Source: Hemibagrus wyckioides
Lineage: Eukaryota > Chordata > Actinopteri > Siluriformes > Bagridae
DNA: 64,000 nucleotides
Reading direction: 5' to 3'
Assembly (NCBI RefSeq): GCF_019097595.1
Contig: NC_080718.1
Coordinates: 13,362,657-13,426,656 of the forward strand
Made by a program: the position numbers and the translations under genes. Below, one piece after another: positions 24,886-38,463 of the stretch; position 1 is the stretch's first letter; every line of letters starts with the position of its first letter. Under the pieces are notes generated by a model. That model made no database searches and was not told the DNA's origin. It saw only the letters and a program-made list of their open reading frames with translations.

Positions 24886-24928
<43 letters not shown>

Positions 24929-25180
24929 AAGTATGATCCCTTGAATGTATTGGAGTTATTGGATTTGAACCACAAAATCAGGAAATGTTTTTATTTATTT
25001 TTTTAGTCACGTTCACTGCATTACATACCTGCATTTTGACATTCAGCTCTAGAATCTTGTTACCTGAATCCTATATCATTAATTTATCAAATAGAAAAGT
25101 TAGTAGTCTAGCTTCTTTACATAAATCAGTACTGCAAAATTTAAAGCATTCACAAGCCAACTCAGAAGTTAGCAGTTGTA
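24845..25180. repeat. left copy of a diverged duplicated segment
   Basis: Shares ordered blocks with 28095-28250: TGTAGAT..., ATCNACAGTTGNTTTAG, AAGCATTCACA, GCCAACT and GAAGTTAG...AGTTGTAGCT. The (AATA)n tract is an extra insertion here. An open frame of 148 codons starting at 24985 overlaps it and looks non-coding. Confidence 0.45.
24880..24929. repeat. (AATA)n microsatellite
   Basis: About twelve AAAT units. It interrupts the left copy of a diverged duplicated segment (see the entries at 24845 and 28095). Confidence 0.95.
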
Positions 25181-26029
25181 GCTCCTATGCTTTCCAAAAA
25201 CCATTGCAATTGTTGGAATTCCTACAAAGTTTCTTATTAGGGTCTCTCATTAGGTTTTGTTACTGTAAACACACCCATTTGACGTTTCTAAGAACGGATC
25301 TCAATACAGTTCTTAACACTTTTTACAAGTGTCCTGGCATTCTATCGGAAATCTATGCATGGACTTTCTGTGTTTTTACCTTTGTTGGGATAACCTTGCA
25401 CAGAATTTTAGTGGTTACACGTTCACGTTAGATTCTTATGAACAAGCACTTGGGTCATCTCAGAGAGCTTTTTGAGGTTTGATATCACCATTTGCTTTGA
25501 AGATTTAAACATCTGTGTGAAGAAAACTAATCCTTTTTGCTTTTCTACAACTTTTTAGGAATATATTGTCCCTCCTAGGCTAGGTAAAAACAGAAAAGCC
25601 CTGATTGTGAAATTTCTTATGGGTCATTAAGCACGGCTGACAAAGAAATTCAGTGTTCAACATAGAAATTTCAGAAATTCCATTTTCTGTACTTTTTTCT
25701 CTGGGGAAAAAGGGTTAAAATTTCAAAAGTTTATCGTCATATGAAATTCTTACTTTGTGTTTCCTTCCAGCAACCTCTGGCATAATTTAAACAGGACATA
25801 AGGAAAACACAAAAACATACATTACATATAGTGCAAGGAGAAGGAAAAGAAGGGAATAAATTACCTAAAAAAGACAAAAGAGTTTGCATTGTCTCAGTGG
25901 TACTCCAGAAAAATAATTCAGTAACATAAATTGTCAATATACAATTACAAACATATATAATGATGCTGTAAATAGTTAGTATGTTGTGTTAAATTTGGAT
26001 GTACAGAAAAGAGGATGAGAGTCAAAATT

Positions 26030-26325
26030 GTCACTGGAGTACAGTACCTATAAGCCCCTGTAGGTCACATGATCATGACACTCAAGGCACATGTCCCAAT
26101 CATCCTCACCTGTGTCCCGTTCCACCATGATGAGCACCTCTATTTAAGTTCCTGTGTTTCAGTATTTCTTTGTATAGCTTCTGTTTATGCTGTGTCTTGT
26201 TTGTTTCCTTCCCTTCCATAGCTCTGCTCATAGCTTAATGTTCACTTAAGCTTGTTCAGTGTGTAAAAAAAAGTCTGTTCTTGCATCTGTCTTCGCCTCC
26301 AATCCAATCCATGACACTGACAAAA
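26030..26325. repeat. possible interspersed element bounded by TGACA-type ends
   Basis: CACCTGTGTCCCGTTCCACC, then CTATTTAAGTTCCTGTGTTT, GTGTCTTGTTTG and a right end with TCTTGCATCTGTCTTCGCCT and CATGACACTGACA. It looks like a repeat of the same kind as 22945-23385. No long terminal repeat partner or coding part is seen nearby. Confidence 0.3.
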
Positions 26326-26876
26326 CCAAACAGAATCTCAAAATGAAACATTTTAACAAACCTGAACATGTGTGCATCTTTGCACCCATACTGTTTTCCC
26401 ATTTGTCATATTAAGAATTGTTCAAGTGACATTTTTTACATCCGAAGATCGTGTCAGCATTTGTGAATGCTTCAGGAAAAGAACTCGATCTGATGCAATT
26501 GCCAAATGCAATTTGGAGAGCACAAAGCTATATTTAATATTTCAATGATGGTGATGCTGAGCTTCTCAGAGCCAGCACATTTGCAAAAACGTTACATCAG
26601 ATGCAAAACTTGATCCTAATCAATGTTGCTACAGGATGATAATCATCACCAGCCTTTAAGCTCACACAGTGGAGAACAAGAGAAGTGTATGCTAATGGGA
26701 ATGTTTTTTCCCCACGGAAATCTTCTCACTTCATGTTGAATCACTGAACCCTCTACATACTCGCTATCCTCATCGGCTCATCACCTTGTCGATTCTCTCT
26801 CTCTCTCTTTCACCATTTTCTGTATGGTGTTCAGAGACTTCAGTTCATAAGTTTCACCAATATTAACACAGGACAA

Positions 26877-26932
26877 TTCAATTCAATTCAATTCAAGTTG
26901 AGTGTATTCAGAATAGTGCTATGCAGGTACTT
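26877..26932 (-). repeat. (TTCAA)n tail and truncated repeat end
   Basis: TCAATTCAATTCAATTCAAG followed by AATAGTGCTATGC is the reverse complement of the end found at 44770-44810. It appears to be a heavily truncated copy. Confidence 0.4.
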
Positions 26933-28094
26933 ATGTTAATTCAAAATGAAAGACTTGAAGACTTGCAACCAACATACATCTGCTTGTCTGTTTAATTAAG
27001 CATTGTTTCACAATAAAATAGTTTCAACTTAAAATCAAGTGGTAAAAAATCCTAATGTTGCACCCACTTCAGTTCCAACACTACAGAATGTGAATAGTCA
27101 GAGGGGTTGAACAGTCAGAGTGGGTTAATATTTATGCAAGGCATGTATTAACAGGACAGCTAGTTAACATGCAATTTAAATAATTTAAACCAGGTATGAC
27201 TCTGTACATAGTTCATTTAAACAACCTGACTGTATAAATTGTGCTTGCTGCAAAGAATATATTAAAGTTACTTTAATATAAAGAACATATGACTTGTAAA
27301 AATAAAAATCTAAAAAATCTAAATCCATGATAGACTGTGACCAAATACAGTATTTTTTTTTGTTTGCATAGCTAGCATACATAGTTCATTCTTTTTCAGT
27401 GCCAGTTACAGATTAATAGTTAAATCATGAATGCTAATGGCAGAGTGCTTCTTCATCAGCCATGACACCTGGGACGTATATTAATGTGTGTAAGACCAGA
27501 ATGTGTCCCTTAGATACATATACATCTTACCGAGAAAGCGCAGAACAACTGGCTACAGAGATATCCTGATAATAAGGACATATAGGGTGAGAGACAGGGA
27601 AAGGGAAATGGAAATGAAACTAAGGGACAGATAAGTAACTGGCTCCCTCTGCTGTGCTAAACTCTGCCTGCTAATTATGAGTCGCTAATTCATAAGAGGT
27701 TAGAAACCATATGGATAGAGAAGGATTTTACAATTTAAGACTCTTTGGGCAATCCAATTAAAGCAAAAGGTACTAAATTTTGTTCAAATTAAAGCAAAGA
27801 TCTTATTTTCACCTAATAGTCATGCTTTGATTTTTCATCCCCAATATGCTGAAGTACGGAGTCACAATTAAGATCTACCTTAGAGACCTCTGTATCTAAG
27901 TTCATCTATACGTTTTCAGTGGATTTTTAGATCCTGAGACAAGTTGAATCTATTTTTTCGCCTCTGAATTGAAAACATAAGAGGAGTGATTGCAGGAAAA
28001 TAGCAAACCAGGTTACAAAAGGTTAATAAGCACCATTTTTGTCTCCATGATCATCTCAATGTAGATCAACTCAGTACCTTTTAACTTAACATAC

Positions 28095-28250
28095 AGCACA
28101 CAGTTATGTAGATCATCATCTACAGTTGGTTTAGCAACTTAAAATCACTTTAGTGCAGCAAATTTCTAAGCATTCACATGAGCCAACTTGTATGAAGTCC
28201 CTGATGTTTAAGGTTAGGATGAAGTTAGGAGTTGTAGCTTTTCCTCTAGA
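28095..28250. repeat. right copy of a diverged duplicated segment
   Basis: Partner of the segment at 24845 in the same orientation, 3.2 kb away. Either an old local duplication or two copies of an unassigned interspersed repeat. Confidence 0.45.
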
Positions 28251-28639
28251 TCTAAAGCTAGATTCTTGTCATTTGATTTTCTCAGTGCATGGTTTTCTTC
28301 CAGTCATTATCTCTCAGAATGAACACACAATGTATGATGTCACTGGAGAATTTTCCATTGCCATATTTTTAGACTTCCGTCATGCAGCCTAATCAGTACA
28401 AGCCGTCCTCTCTGACTCACATCTTATCCAACACCGGACGCTTTTAGCACAGCTATTTACATCTAATAGCCAGAACTAATGATTAGCAGAATTATAACCG
28501 CAAAGCATCAGTAATTACACATTCAGAATGTACAGACATACAAGCCTTCTTTTATATTAAAAGTTAACATGATGGAGATCTTAAATAAACCATGGCATGC
28601 AGTTCAAAGCCTAGCCATCATTTTACATAGTAAAGAGTC

Positions 28640-28960
28640 AAGTTGGTAAGCAGTGAGTTTAATTTGTTGATCCACTTGGCCATAGCCAATGCTGTTAGAT
28701 GATTCTATCGGCTTTAATCAGCAGCGTCTACTCCAGGGATAACAAGCCTCTCTGTAAAGCAGTTACCATCCCTCACATGGAGCTTGCTGATTTAGCAAAA
28801 TGTCAAGACCTCCCCACCTCGAAAAAGTTCATCAGATTAAAAAAGAAACACATAAAATAATGTATGCTTAATAATTAATAAGTGCCACAGCGAGATCCAT
28901 CCAAACCCTTTGCTTCTTAATAATTAATTCCTGCAATTAGGCAACTTAGTGTGAGCTGAG
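28640..28960. promoter_or_regulatory. candidate conserved non-coding element with paired TTAATAATTAAT
   Basis: Two copies of CTTAATAATTAAT lie 50 bp apart (28868 and 28917), next to GCAATTAGGC. Palindromic homeodomain dimer sites such as these are common in developmental enhancers. Confidence 0.25.
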
Positions 28961-29670
28961 TGTAAGAGCCCATACAATATTCATAACAATTCATATGCAG
29001 TATATTCCTTATGGAGGAAATTCTATCCACAGCAGGATTCGATAGAGAGACATTTTTTATTTGGTTTATGGCACTGTTTCATTTCCTCAAACAGTGGGTG
29101 GGAGGGTTTCTGTGTCCTCTATATGTACTGTACAGTGACACATTATGCCTCTGATGTAATTTCTGTGGAGTAATGGAAAATTCACTCTGATGACTTTTAC
29201 AGTGTGTGATATGCAACTAAAGGGAAACATTGTGAAGGTTGATCATAAAGCCTATAAGTAGAAGAAACAAAGGGAGGGGGAGGGAGAAAAAATCTATGTG
29301 TATTTTGTGATAAATTATATATTATTTTTCATTCTAGCCTGGGAAGCTGTTGATGGGGTCTAGAGAAAATGGGACATCACTGCTACTGTGGATACACACA
29401 CACACACACACATATTTGGCTTTCATCTTCAGACATAATTCAAAACTGGCAGTCAACAAAGCAAACTGGCAATCAAATCTAATGTGTAACTGGGCAGTGA
29501 CAACTTCACAAGGCCCATAGTGAGATCAGCAGCTTAGATCATATACAGACAGTGCAGTCTCATCAGTCTGTTACAGCAGATACTCCATGCAATGTATCTA
29601 GAACATCATTTTCTCCATGTCAGAAGCTTGGAGAGCAACCCCAATGCCCTTTAATGAGTTCCTCCGGATC

Positions 29671-30003
29671 CTATTTTCCATCCTTCCATCCATTTTCTGT
29701 ACAGCTTATCCTATACTGGAGTGTATCCCAGGGAACTCTAAGCACAAGACCGCAGACACCGTGGACCCTGAACCCAATGAAAGACACAATACCACATGCC
29801 TTCACATGCTATGGACAATTTAGAGTTGCCAATCAGCCTACAAGGCATGTCTTTGGACTATGGAGAAAACCAGAGTACCTGGGAGAAACCTCTGAAGCAT
29901 GGGAAGAACATATAAACTTCACACACAGGACAGAGGCAGGAATCAAACCCCATCCCTAATGGTGTGAGGCAAACATGCTCACCACTAAGCCACTGTGCCC
30001 AAC
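29671..30003. repeat. near full-length copy of the (CATC)n-ended repeat
   Basis: CCATCCTTCCATCCATTTTC at the left and CACTAAGCCACTGTGCCC at the right give the same limits as the copy at 22028. A 135-codon open frame at 29552-29959 is inside this repeat and is not considered a gene. Confidence 0.8.
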
Positions 30004-30287
30004 AGGTCACGTTTTTCGCCCTTAATTGTTTTGGGGAATGAGTGTTGTCATTTATTTATCAATATAATATATAATTTGTCATGCATTTTGAAGAGTTCTT
30101 CAACTGTATGTGCTCTATGGATGATTGTCATGCAAAGCTTTAAGGTAGATTTGATCTGTATGACACATCCTAGAAGTCTCATATGAGTGTTTGCATATGC
30201 TATTGTGAATATGTTTCTAAAGTTTGAAATACATTCAGTATTTCATCTTCACTAACTGTTTTTTTTCCTGGTCAGGTTTGAAAAGTG

Positions 30288-30490
30288 CCAAATCCCATAA
30301 ACATCACAGGGCACTGTGCACACACATATTCACATATGCATTTACACCTATGGGCAATTTAGTCTGTTCACCTACCTCTGCATTTCTTCGATAGTAGGAT
30401 AAAACTGATGAAACCCACATGAACATTGGGAGAACATGCAAAATTCACAGTACCCCAAGCTCACAATCAAACTCAGTACATTAAAGCTAT
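30288..30490. repeat. degenerate related repeat fragment
   Basis: CATCACAGGGCACTGTGCAC, GGGCAATTTAG and GGGAGAACATGCAAA mark a decayed member of the related variant that carries GGCAATTTAG in place of GACAATTTAG. It lies about 0.3 kb from the copy ending at 30003. Confidence 0.6.
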
Positions 30491-33118
30491 GAGGCATCAA
30501 TTTCAAAGTGAATACTTGTTTCGCTCTCTCTGAAATGAATAAAGATTAATGGAGCAATGAATAAAACATGAATTGTTGTTGTAGGGTAAAATTATTAATG
30601 GATTATTGGGAGATGGCAATAAATTACTCAAAGAAAATGAAGGCTTTGAATAAAATCAGCAGAGAAGTTGCACTAATCAAATGTCTAAATGCTTTGGGTT
30701 CACATATGGACTTCATATAAACAGATTATTAATAGCACATAATGTACAGATTAATATTTTAGAGACCACACAGATGAGTCATAAACATAAACATAACCAC
30801 CTAACAGCTATAAATCATGCACTGTCCCCCTTTCACCAGTGCTTAGAAGGGCAATTCGTCATATGTTCATTTGATGAAGAAATCATTAAACATCACGTTA
30901 CAGCAGAAACAACGTAACACTTCATATACACAGATGTAATTCTGAGTCTTACCACAGGACTAAATAGCTCTGTTTTTTCAGGTTTAAAATCAATCACAAT
31001 ATTGTGCAAGCTACACTGACTAGGAGACATAACACATACTCAAATTTTTTGAAGAAACATACACAGTACAAATCCCATAATAATGCACAAAATGATCTGC
31101 GTGACCTGGCACCAGTCAAAATGCCTTGGAAACATGAATGGAGGAAATCCTTCCAGTGATCCTTCCGAGTGTCAGACGAATACTAGGCTAGAATAGTGTT
31201 ATCATAAGATGTCTTTCTTTCTGGCAGCTTTACATTAAAGCAAGTAGGACACAGATGAATCATGAAAGCAACCTCAATAAATGGCTTGTGTTATATCCCC
31301 CTAAAAAGGACTTATCTAACAAACCATGCTAATGTACACAATATTTATTACATAATAATTGTAAACTATCCAGGATACAAAGCAATGCCAAGTTCAATAC
31401 GCCATCACAGCAGGGCTCTCCATAGCCTGGAGCTAAGTCCACAAATTGCATGCTTCAACCCTTCCAGGTGCGTGACAGCCCCAAAGTCCATCCAATTGAG
31501 CTGAAATATGGGAGAGGATGAGGGAAATATGGCTAATGGCAGTTCTGAAATACAAAAATCAGGCAAGATATTGCAGCATGCTGTGAGCCTTATACGGGTC
31601 TTATATGAGTGGCGACGTCTATCCGAGAGAGCGGAACTGCCTCACTTACGCTACCCTGTGGAATTCAGCATAGACAATAGCCATGGGCAGAGCTAATAAC
31701 CTTCTTTTCTACACACAGTTGTAACCTATTAGGAATAAATTGCTAATACAAGATGCAAGGCACAAAGCTTAGCAGTGGTTTGCACCATCATACAGAGGAA
31801 CAGGTCTATTAGTAATGAGATCCGAGCTAGGAAATTCACGTTAATGAAGCAATCCACAATTTCTCAATGGTGTGTCATTATACGAAATGGATAGTCAGAC
31901 CAAACAGGAGATATGTTAATATAACTACACCTTTCAGACACAAGGGAAAGTAAGTTTAATGTGTAGCCAGGATGGATCTAGGTGAATTTAACACACACAG
32001 TAGAGATTTAGAAGCTACTAGATGGTATCTATAATGAATGGAAGCTCACTCACATTTTACCCATTAGATTAGGTTGTAGAGACATGCAAAAAGACAGGCT
32101 AAGGTTGTGCAAAGAGTATATGAGATCTCTTTATTGCTTTATCCTATTCAGCTGCTTGAATCTACGCTTGAAAATCTGTGACCATAATCCATGCAGCCAA
32201 TCCATCTCTTTATAAACATAACATTAAATAAATCTAACATAAACATATACATCTAATTACATTTCAATACAGTTTGTTCCTCATTCAGTGAATTTGTCTA
32301 GTTCCACCATAAAAGCAGCTTATGGGAAAGAACACATATTTCTGATGCAGGTATTAACTACAATACTAATCAGTACACTATGTTGCATAAATCAACATTT
32401 TTTCCCTTTTTTATGCTTAATTCCTTTTCTCATAAATAAGTGCCAAAGACTGCAAATTCTCTAATGCTTTTTGACACCTTTTAAAACCATTGTCTGTTCT
32501 CTACCAGGAGGTCCTAAGTGTAAACATTTTCACAATGTAATATTTAACATTCACAGTGTTTAATTTAAGAATATAAGAAAGACTCCAAACTAAGGGGGAA
32601 AAAACAATGAAAAAGCTTATCAAGGGTGAACATATAGCTTAAGTGTCTGTGAAACATGAAGCATAGATAGATGGGCTATGTTATCCTAAGTGGTTCAATG
32701 GTCCATTGAGGAAATCTGTGCGTCTCAGACTGATTAATGACTATCCTCTCCTTAATAAACAGTAATTGAATGGTAGAAGCTGTATCTACTTTGGGTGGGT
32801 GGGGGATGAGTGGGTGCACCCATCTCAGGGGTTGATTATACTTGACCTTGCGTGTAAAACAGCTAGCCTAAGCTGGGCAACTATAGTCTGAAAGAAAAAA
32901 ACACAAGATAAATGAGCAGATATTGTATTGGCAGAGAAAAAGGCAATCAATGGGGTAATCAATATGTATTTGATTTTTTTTTATCACAAAACTCTGTGAA
33001 GGAGATGCTGATTGATCAAATGTGAGTGGACACAATGACATACCTAACAATATTAATAAAGAATTAATTAATTGTTTAGGTGACTGACAAATCAGTTGGA
33101 ATCATTAATATCATTACT

Positions 33119-33121
33119 CAC

Positions 33122-33160
<39 letters not shown>
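33119..33160. repeat. (CT)n(CA)n compound microsatellite
   Basis: About twelve CT units run directly into about nine CA units. Confidence 0.95.
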
Positions 33161-34639
33161 AACACATTTGCACACAAATAAGAAGGAAAAACATCATATG
33201 ACATTCTTGAATTATAGCTGAACACATCCATTATAGTAGGTTCAGGAACATAATAATAATTCATTTGTAACTAAAGATGACAGGTTTGTTTTGACCAGAT
33301 AGTCTGTTCTATCTAAACTGCAATCACATCATGGAACTTTCTTTAATAAAAAGCATAGTAGACAGAACTGAAAATCTGTGTAATTCAAACTTACTTCAAC
33401 CACAATGCAAGTTTATCTACCTTATGTCTCATAGCACTAAAAATATTTAGCAGAAATCAACATGGCCATCTTTCAGTGAGTGTGATTGAATTGAGTAATA
33501 TTAACGTTTTCTTACATCCAATATGATTTAAGCGTGTATTTTCAAAGCCCTGAATGAGATCAAAAACTAAGCTCACACCTGAGCTGAGAATCAAAACCAG
33601 TACAATGGTGTTTTGCATCAGACCCATTACCGCTGCACTATTCTACCATGCATGGGTTACTTACCTACATTTTTTATAGTTGCAGTTCCCATCAGCGCCA
33701 ACATCCTGGTGCAATTTCACAATGTAACTGGATGACATTAATAAAATGTGAATTGATTATGCTGACCCTATCTCATTGGGTCTACTCTTAAAAACTCTTT
33801 TAAATTAAATTTAGTATTAGCAATGAAATCATGTTTTGTTTGAGAAACGTAATATTTTATGTAAACTATATTTTTTCAGTGTAGTGTAAATTTTTACCAA
33901 ATAAGTATTATTAAATATTCATTAAATGTGTACATTCTGTGATGCTTTTCTGGTTACTGCGGCTGTAAAGAGTATTTGACTTCAGGTCAGATCAGTCCGG
34001 TCATTCTCCTCTAAGCTCTGTCATCAACCCGGTGTTTCTGTTTACTGCATTGTCAGTCAGAACTAAAACTGCCAGAAGCACATTTTCCCAATTTCATAGG
34101 TTTGGTGTTAACATTAACTGATGCTCTTGACCAATGTTAATGCATTACATTAAACTGCTGATCTGAATGAGTGAGCATATAGCATACAGTATATATATAG
34201 CATATATAAGATATATATATGAGAGCTAACAGCTAACTCTAGTTTTCTAGTTTACTAGAGGCTGCATTTTTGTAATAACAGATTCATGCATAATTGATAT
34301 AAGTAGATATATTAGCTACGCAACTTTATTTGGAGCTATATGTCACTGTAGTACAAAGTGCCATAAGCAAATATGTCAGCTATGCAATAACTCACAAAGA
34401 CTCCACACTAATGCCACAATGTACATATTACTGTCAAAGTGCTGAAACATAGATCTATTCACAGACCATAGTCATGTATTACGATGCTGGATAAACATGG
34501 TTAGAGAGGCACAGAGTATTGTTTAGCCAATATGTGAGCATGGGGAATACACGGCTTCAACAAGAGAATATTTATTAAGCATTGCAGAATGTCAGGCAAA
34601 CACGTGTAATGGTTATTATTCCACACTCCCTATGTGTGC

Positions 34640-34925
34640 GCCCTACTTGATTAGTCCTTGCATGTCTTTAGTGGATTGAATGAGTGTGACCACTGCAGCC
34701 ATCTAAAGGCCAACCCCATCTGCCACTAAATCAAATATTGTTTTGAGCCACAATGATGAGGCTGCCAATTAGCTGGCTGAGGAGTGAAGGGAATTGCCAC
34801 TATTATACCCTTGCCATTCAGCAGATCTATAGCACCTCTGATTCAGCCATCTGTGTATGTGTCTAAATGTGATAAGTAATGAATATGACTATTGATGAGG
34901 CCTTTAACAAGGTAATAACCATAGT
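34640..34925. promoter_or_regulatory. candidate conserved non-coding element
   Basis: Repeat-free stretch with GATTAGTCC, CAGCCATCT, GCCAATTAGCTGG and TCAAATATTGTTTTGAGCC. The composition contrasts with the AT-rich simple sequence around it. Confidence 0.22.
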
Positions 34926-36427
34926 CCCCAGTCAATAATTATTACAATAAGAATATCTTTATTATGAAAATGCAGACCACAGCAAAAATTACCAACCAAA
35001 ACAATACCCAGTAGTGTAATTGTCTTTGTCTGGAATTATAGTTTTCATTAAACAGAATGCTGCATGTTATTGATTGTTTAAATAAGACTCAATATACCCC
35101 TCTAATTCAACGTGGTGTGAAATTGCATAGCATTGTAATATTCACTCTTGTGTATGTCTATTAATGTTAGGAGATACACGCTGTTGAAACATACCAGATA
35201 AAATGACCAGACCAGAATAGATAGAACCCAGAATCACATGATATAAAGCATTGTAGAGAATGTATTTAGCACTATATGTACGAGCAAAAGCATAATCATT
35301 CCAGTAAATTTTAATACTGTACCTTGCTCTCTACATCTGACTCAGACTTGGTTCTGAGGTGAGCATCTTTTTCTGATTCACATGCAGCAGTTTGCTGATG
35401 TCACAGACAAAAGAGAGACATTTCACTCAGTTCTGGAGGACAAGGCATTAGTTTGATAGTCAGCAGAAGTCTATAGTTGGTTAGACAACTTTGTATGTAG
35501 TGTGTATCTTAAACAAAGCTGCATGAGTTGCTGTTTTAGGGTATCTATATGTTTTTCCATTATATTAAGCATAGGATACACACCAGAACCCTTTTGTGTC
35601 TTTCACTCTGTCAGCATTAACATTATAAAACATATTTATAGTCTCTTTGATTTTATTCAACCACCTTGGCTTTTAACTGTAAAAAATAAAAATATAGATA
35701 CAGCATTCAATCATCCGTTTGTATAAGGCAAGATCAAAAATTTGCAGTGTTTACCCTCCTCGCCTGATCTATAAGTAGATCCATGTTTATGTTGAAATCC
35801 TCTCCAACCTCATTTGCTCTGACTGTTTCCTTCCTTTTGTCTTTGGCTCAGAAGTCGTTGTCCTCTGAGGTGGATAATTAATCACAGTTACGTTTGGCTC
35901 TGCATATTCTGCCATTCTATGCTATCTCAACTTCTTTTTCGAGCAGAAGTAAATGTGATCAATGCCCCTGTCAAACTGATTATTTGTGTAGAACCTAAAC
36001 AAGGAGAGTGGCTATTGAAACATTTGTTTCCTTGATGATGCTCTGTGAAGTTCATTTGAAAGTCAATTTGAATGTCCAAGGTGTCATGTTGCATTTTTTT
36101 GAAAGGATAGCATTTCAGTCTCAGAAATAAAATGAGACAAGGTGGGAATCTGTAGCAGGAGGTAAACACTGTCTGTTACATAAGATGGCTGACTGAATTA
36201 ATGTATTAAGTAGATAGAATTCGTTTGATTTCATTTCACTTGAGAAAAGATTGAATTGACACAATATTGTGAAAAAAGTACAGGTAGGACTGTTGATAGT
36301 GTAGCAACACCTCAGTAATACAAAGATTTTTGTACCTTTGAAAGCCTCTTGGATAATTACCCCTATGTTGATAACAGTGTGTGACTATTAATTATTTAAT
36401 TTTTAATTTAGTCACTTTTTCCTGGTC

Positions 36428-36635
36428 AGGGGCTAGTAACTACATTTTTCTGATGCGGGGCACAGGATCTCTGAACTGGACACCAGTCCACTGCAGAGCA
36501 CCATGCCTACACACATTTGTACGCTCATTCACACCTGAGAGGTCATGCAACAATCGACTCAGACGATAACCTGTGCTCAGGATCAAACAGAGGACCCAAG
36601 AGCTGTGAGTTGCAATGCTGCTCCGCCTTTCCCCC
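36428..36635. repeat. related interspersed repeat fragment
   Basis: GGACACCAGTCCACTGCAGA followed by GCTCATTCACACCTGAGAGG, GCTCAGGATCAAAC and AGCTGTGAGTTGCAATGCTG match the variant seen at 43340. The middle part, with the AAACCAGAG segment, is deleted. Confidence 0.6.
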
Positions 36636-38463
36636 AGGACTATTCATTTTGATTTGATTTGATTATTTTATCTATATTAATTGTGTGATTGTCGTCAGAT
36701 ATTAACATGTGTCTTCAACATGTCCTCTATCACCATTACAACTATAATTTATTGTGATATAGTATTGAGAACTTATTGAGACGGCAACTTTTTTGTTGGA
36801 CTGTAAAATTATACCTAGAGTCAAATGTGAACCATGATGACAATCGATATGAAAATTGTTTTTAAAAATTGTAATTTTTTTTACTGTAAACCAGGGGCAT
36901 CACTAGACCCCTTTTATTGTAGAAGGACCATTTGACATTGCCATCAAATAAACAGTAACAAGTTTTTCTACCTGGAAAAGCTTTATGTAGGCAATTTTAG
37001 CAAAGCCCTGTACAGTAGATTAAAATGTAAAATTGAACTAATGAAATGATCTGCATCACATACTTATAATAATCTTTGTTACAGAATATGATTAAAGAAA
37101 GCGAACAAACAAACAGACTGTTAGAGACATACATAAATGCATACATACATATATACATACATACATACATACATACATACATACATACATACTGTACATA
37201 CTAGTCCCAAAGTCACCAGAATTGAATGCTTTGGTGCTGTTATTATACTTCCCAGGGCATGCCCCCAGACACACCATAGCTACTTTTGGTAAATTCTTGG
37301 GTGGCCTGTGCCCCAGTAGTGGTAAAACTCTAAAACGCCTGTGCTGAAAACTACAGATGACCAGGTCATTAATGTTTTCACAAAAGCACACTCAGACAGA
37401 AAAGGTACCAAACTGTATTTTCCCTTTTTGCTGAGGTGGTACCATCTATGGGGCATATTTTGAAACTTTAATGTATGTAAAGGATTTTAGTATATTTTAA
37501 CTAGAATCCTTTAAGAACAAGGTAAATAATTAGAATCCATGGACCACTTCACTAAAAGCTAATGAAATGTAAACAGCATCCTACATATTACACGTATAAA
37601 ACATGCTCCCTTGATGGTATCAGTCCCGCTACAAAGAAGGTATAGTTTAGTACGTTTATTTCTGAAAGTGCATTTTAGTTCACATGCAATAGCTGATTTT
37701 TTCCTGAAATGCAAACTACATTCTTCACTGCTCCTGACATTCAAAGGTAAGACAATCTCTTCTAATGATAGGCTGCCAAGAGATGCACTCCTCCTGCTAT
37801 TGGTAACGTCAACAGCACTCACAAACATGGCATACTTTATTACCCCTTCTGCAGCAACTGCTGTACTTAACAACAGGCCTCTGCTTTGTGTTTTTTTTCC
37901 TTTCACTTTGTGCCATTAGTGATGGCATTATGAGAATGCATTGCCACATGGGATGATCATGTGTCCAGATCACGAGCTGAAGTCCAGAAAGAAGCGCTTT
38001 TATAAGCCTTACTGCAGACATCCCTGCTGGCACTAATGTGAGCTCAGGGCGGTTGAGGGAAATTCAACCCCATCACCAGGACTGCTGGCTCTGCTCTTAT
38101 GCGTGAAATGATGGCGGGTTTGACGCGGCTGCAATTACACACTGAATGACCTCATAGGATTTGAGCTAGGTGATGCAAAGAAATGCTCGTGAAATTTCCT
38201 GTATGTCATTAGTGCTGTCAAACAGATCAAAACACAGCAAGGTAATTTCTTTAAAAAAACTTACTAGAAAAAATATTTGATTGTCATGTTCTGTTCTGTT
38301 ATCAAAGTGCATATATAAAAGGCTAGAGAACTGAGTGTTGCACATAATTGCCTTATCTTATTGTGTTATTCATGCTGATTATACTTATACATGGTTGTGA
38401 GCAGCATTTTTTGGTAGGTTTCAATTCAGCATCCTTTACTATTTATTTAATAATTCCAATATA
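36636..38463. other. intergenic, no gene seen
   Basis: Antisense open frames of 102 and 115 codons overlap at 37559-37919. Neither shows a domain, and each would need the other to be ignored. The stretch 37920-38180 is repeat-free with moderate GC. Confidence 0.6.
37138..37192. repeat. (ATAC)n microsatellite
   Basis: About twelve ATAC units with one ATAT interruption at the left. Minus-strand open frames reading MYVC repeats come from it. Confidence 0.95.

Larger units (their letters stand above)
30491..36427. other. intergenic, no gene seen
   Basis: Almost 6 kb with one compound microsatellite (33119) and a TA-rich patch near 34190-34220. 31370-31690 is moderately GC-rich with adjoining 60-80 codon open frames but no splice pattern or domain. 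Confidence 0.65.

Noticed and set aside
24985..25431. 148-codon plus-strand open frame
   Set aside because: It overlaps a diverged duplicated segment and has arbitrary composition with no domain, and no exon-like borders.
29552..29959. 135-codon plus-strand open frame
   Set aside because: It lies mostly inside a near full-length interspersed repeat (29671-30003); the protein content is repeat translation.
37559..37919. overlapping antisense open frames of 102 and 115 codons
   Set aside because: They are mutually antisense, have no domain, and no splice-compatible partner exons.
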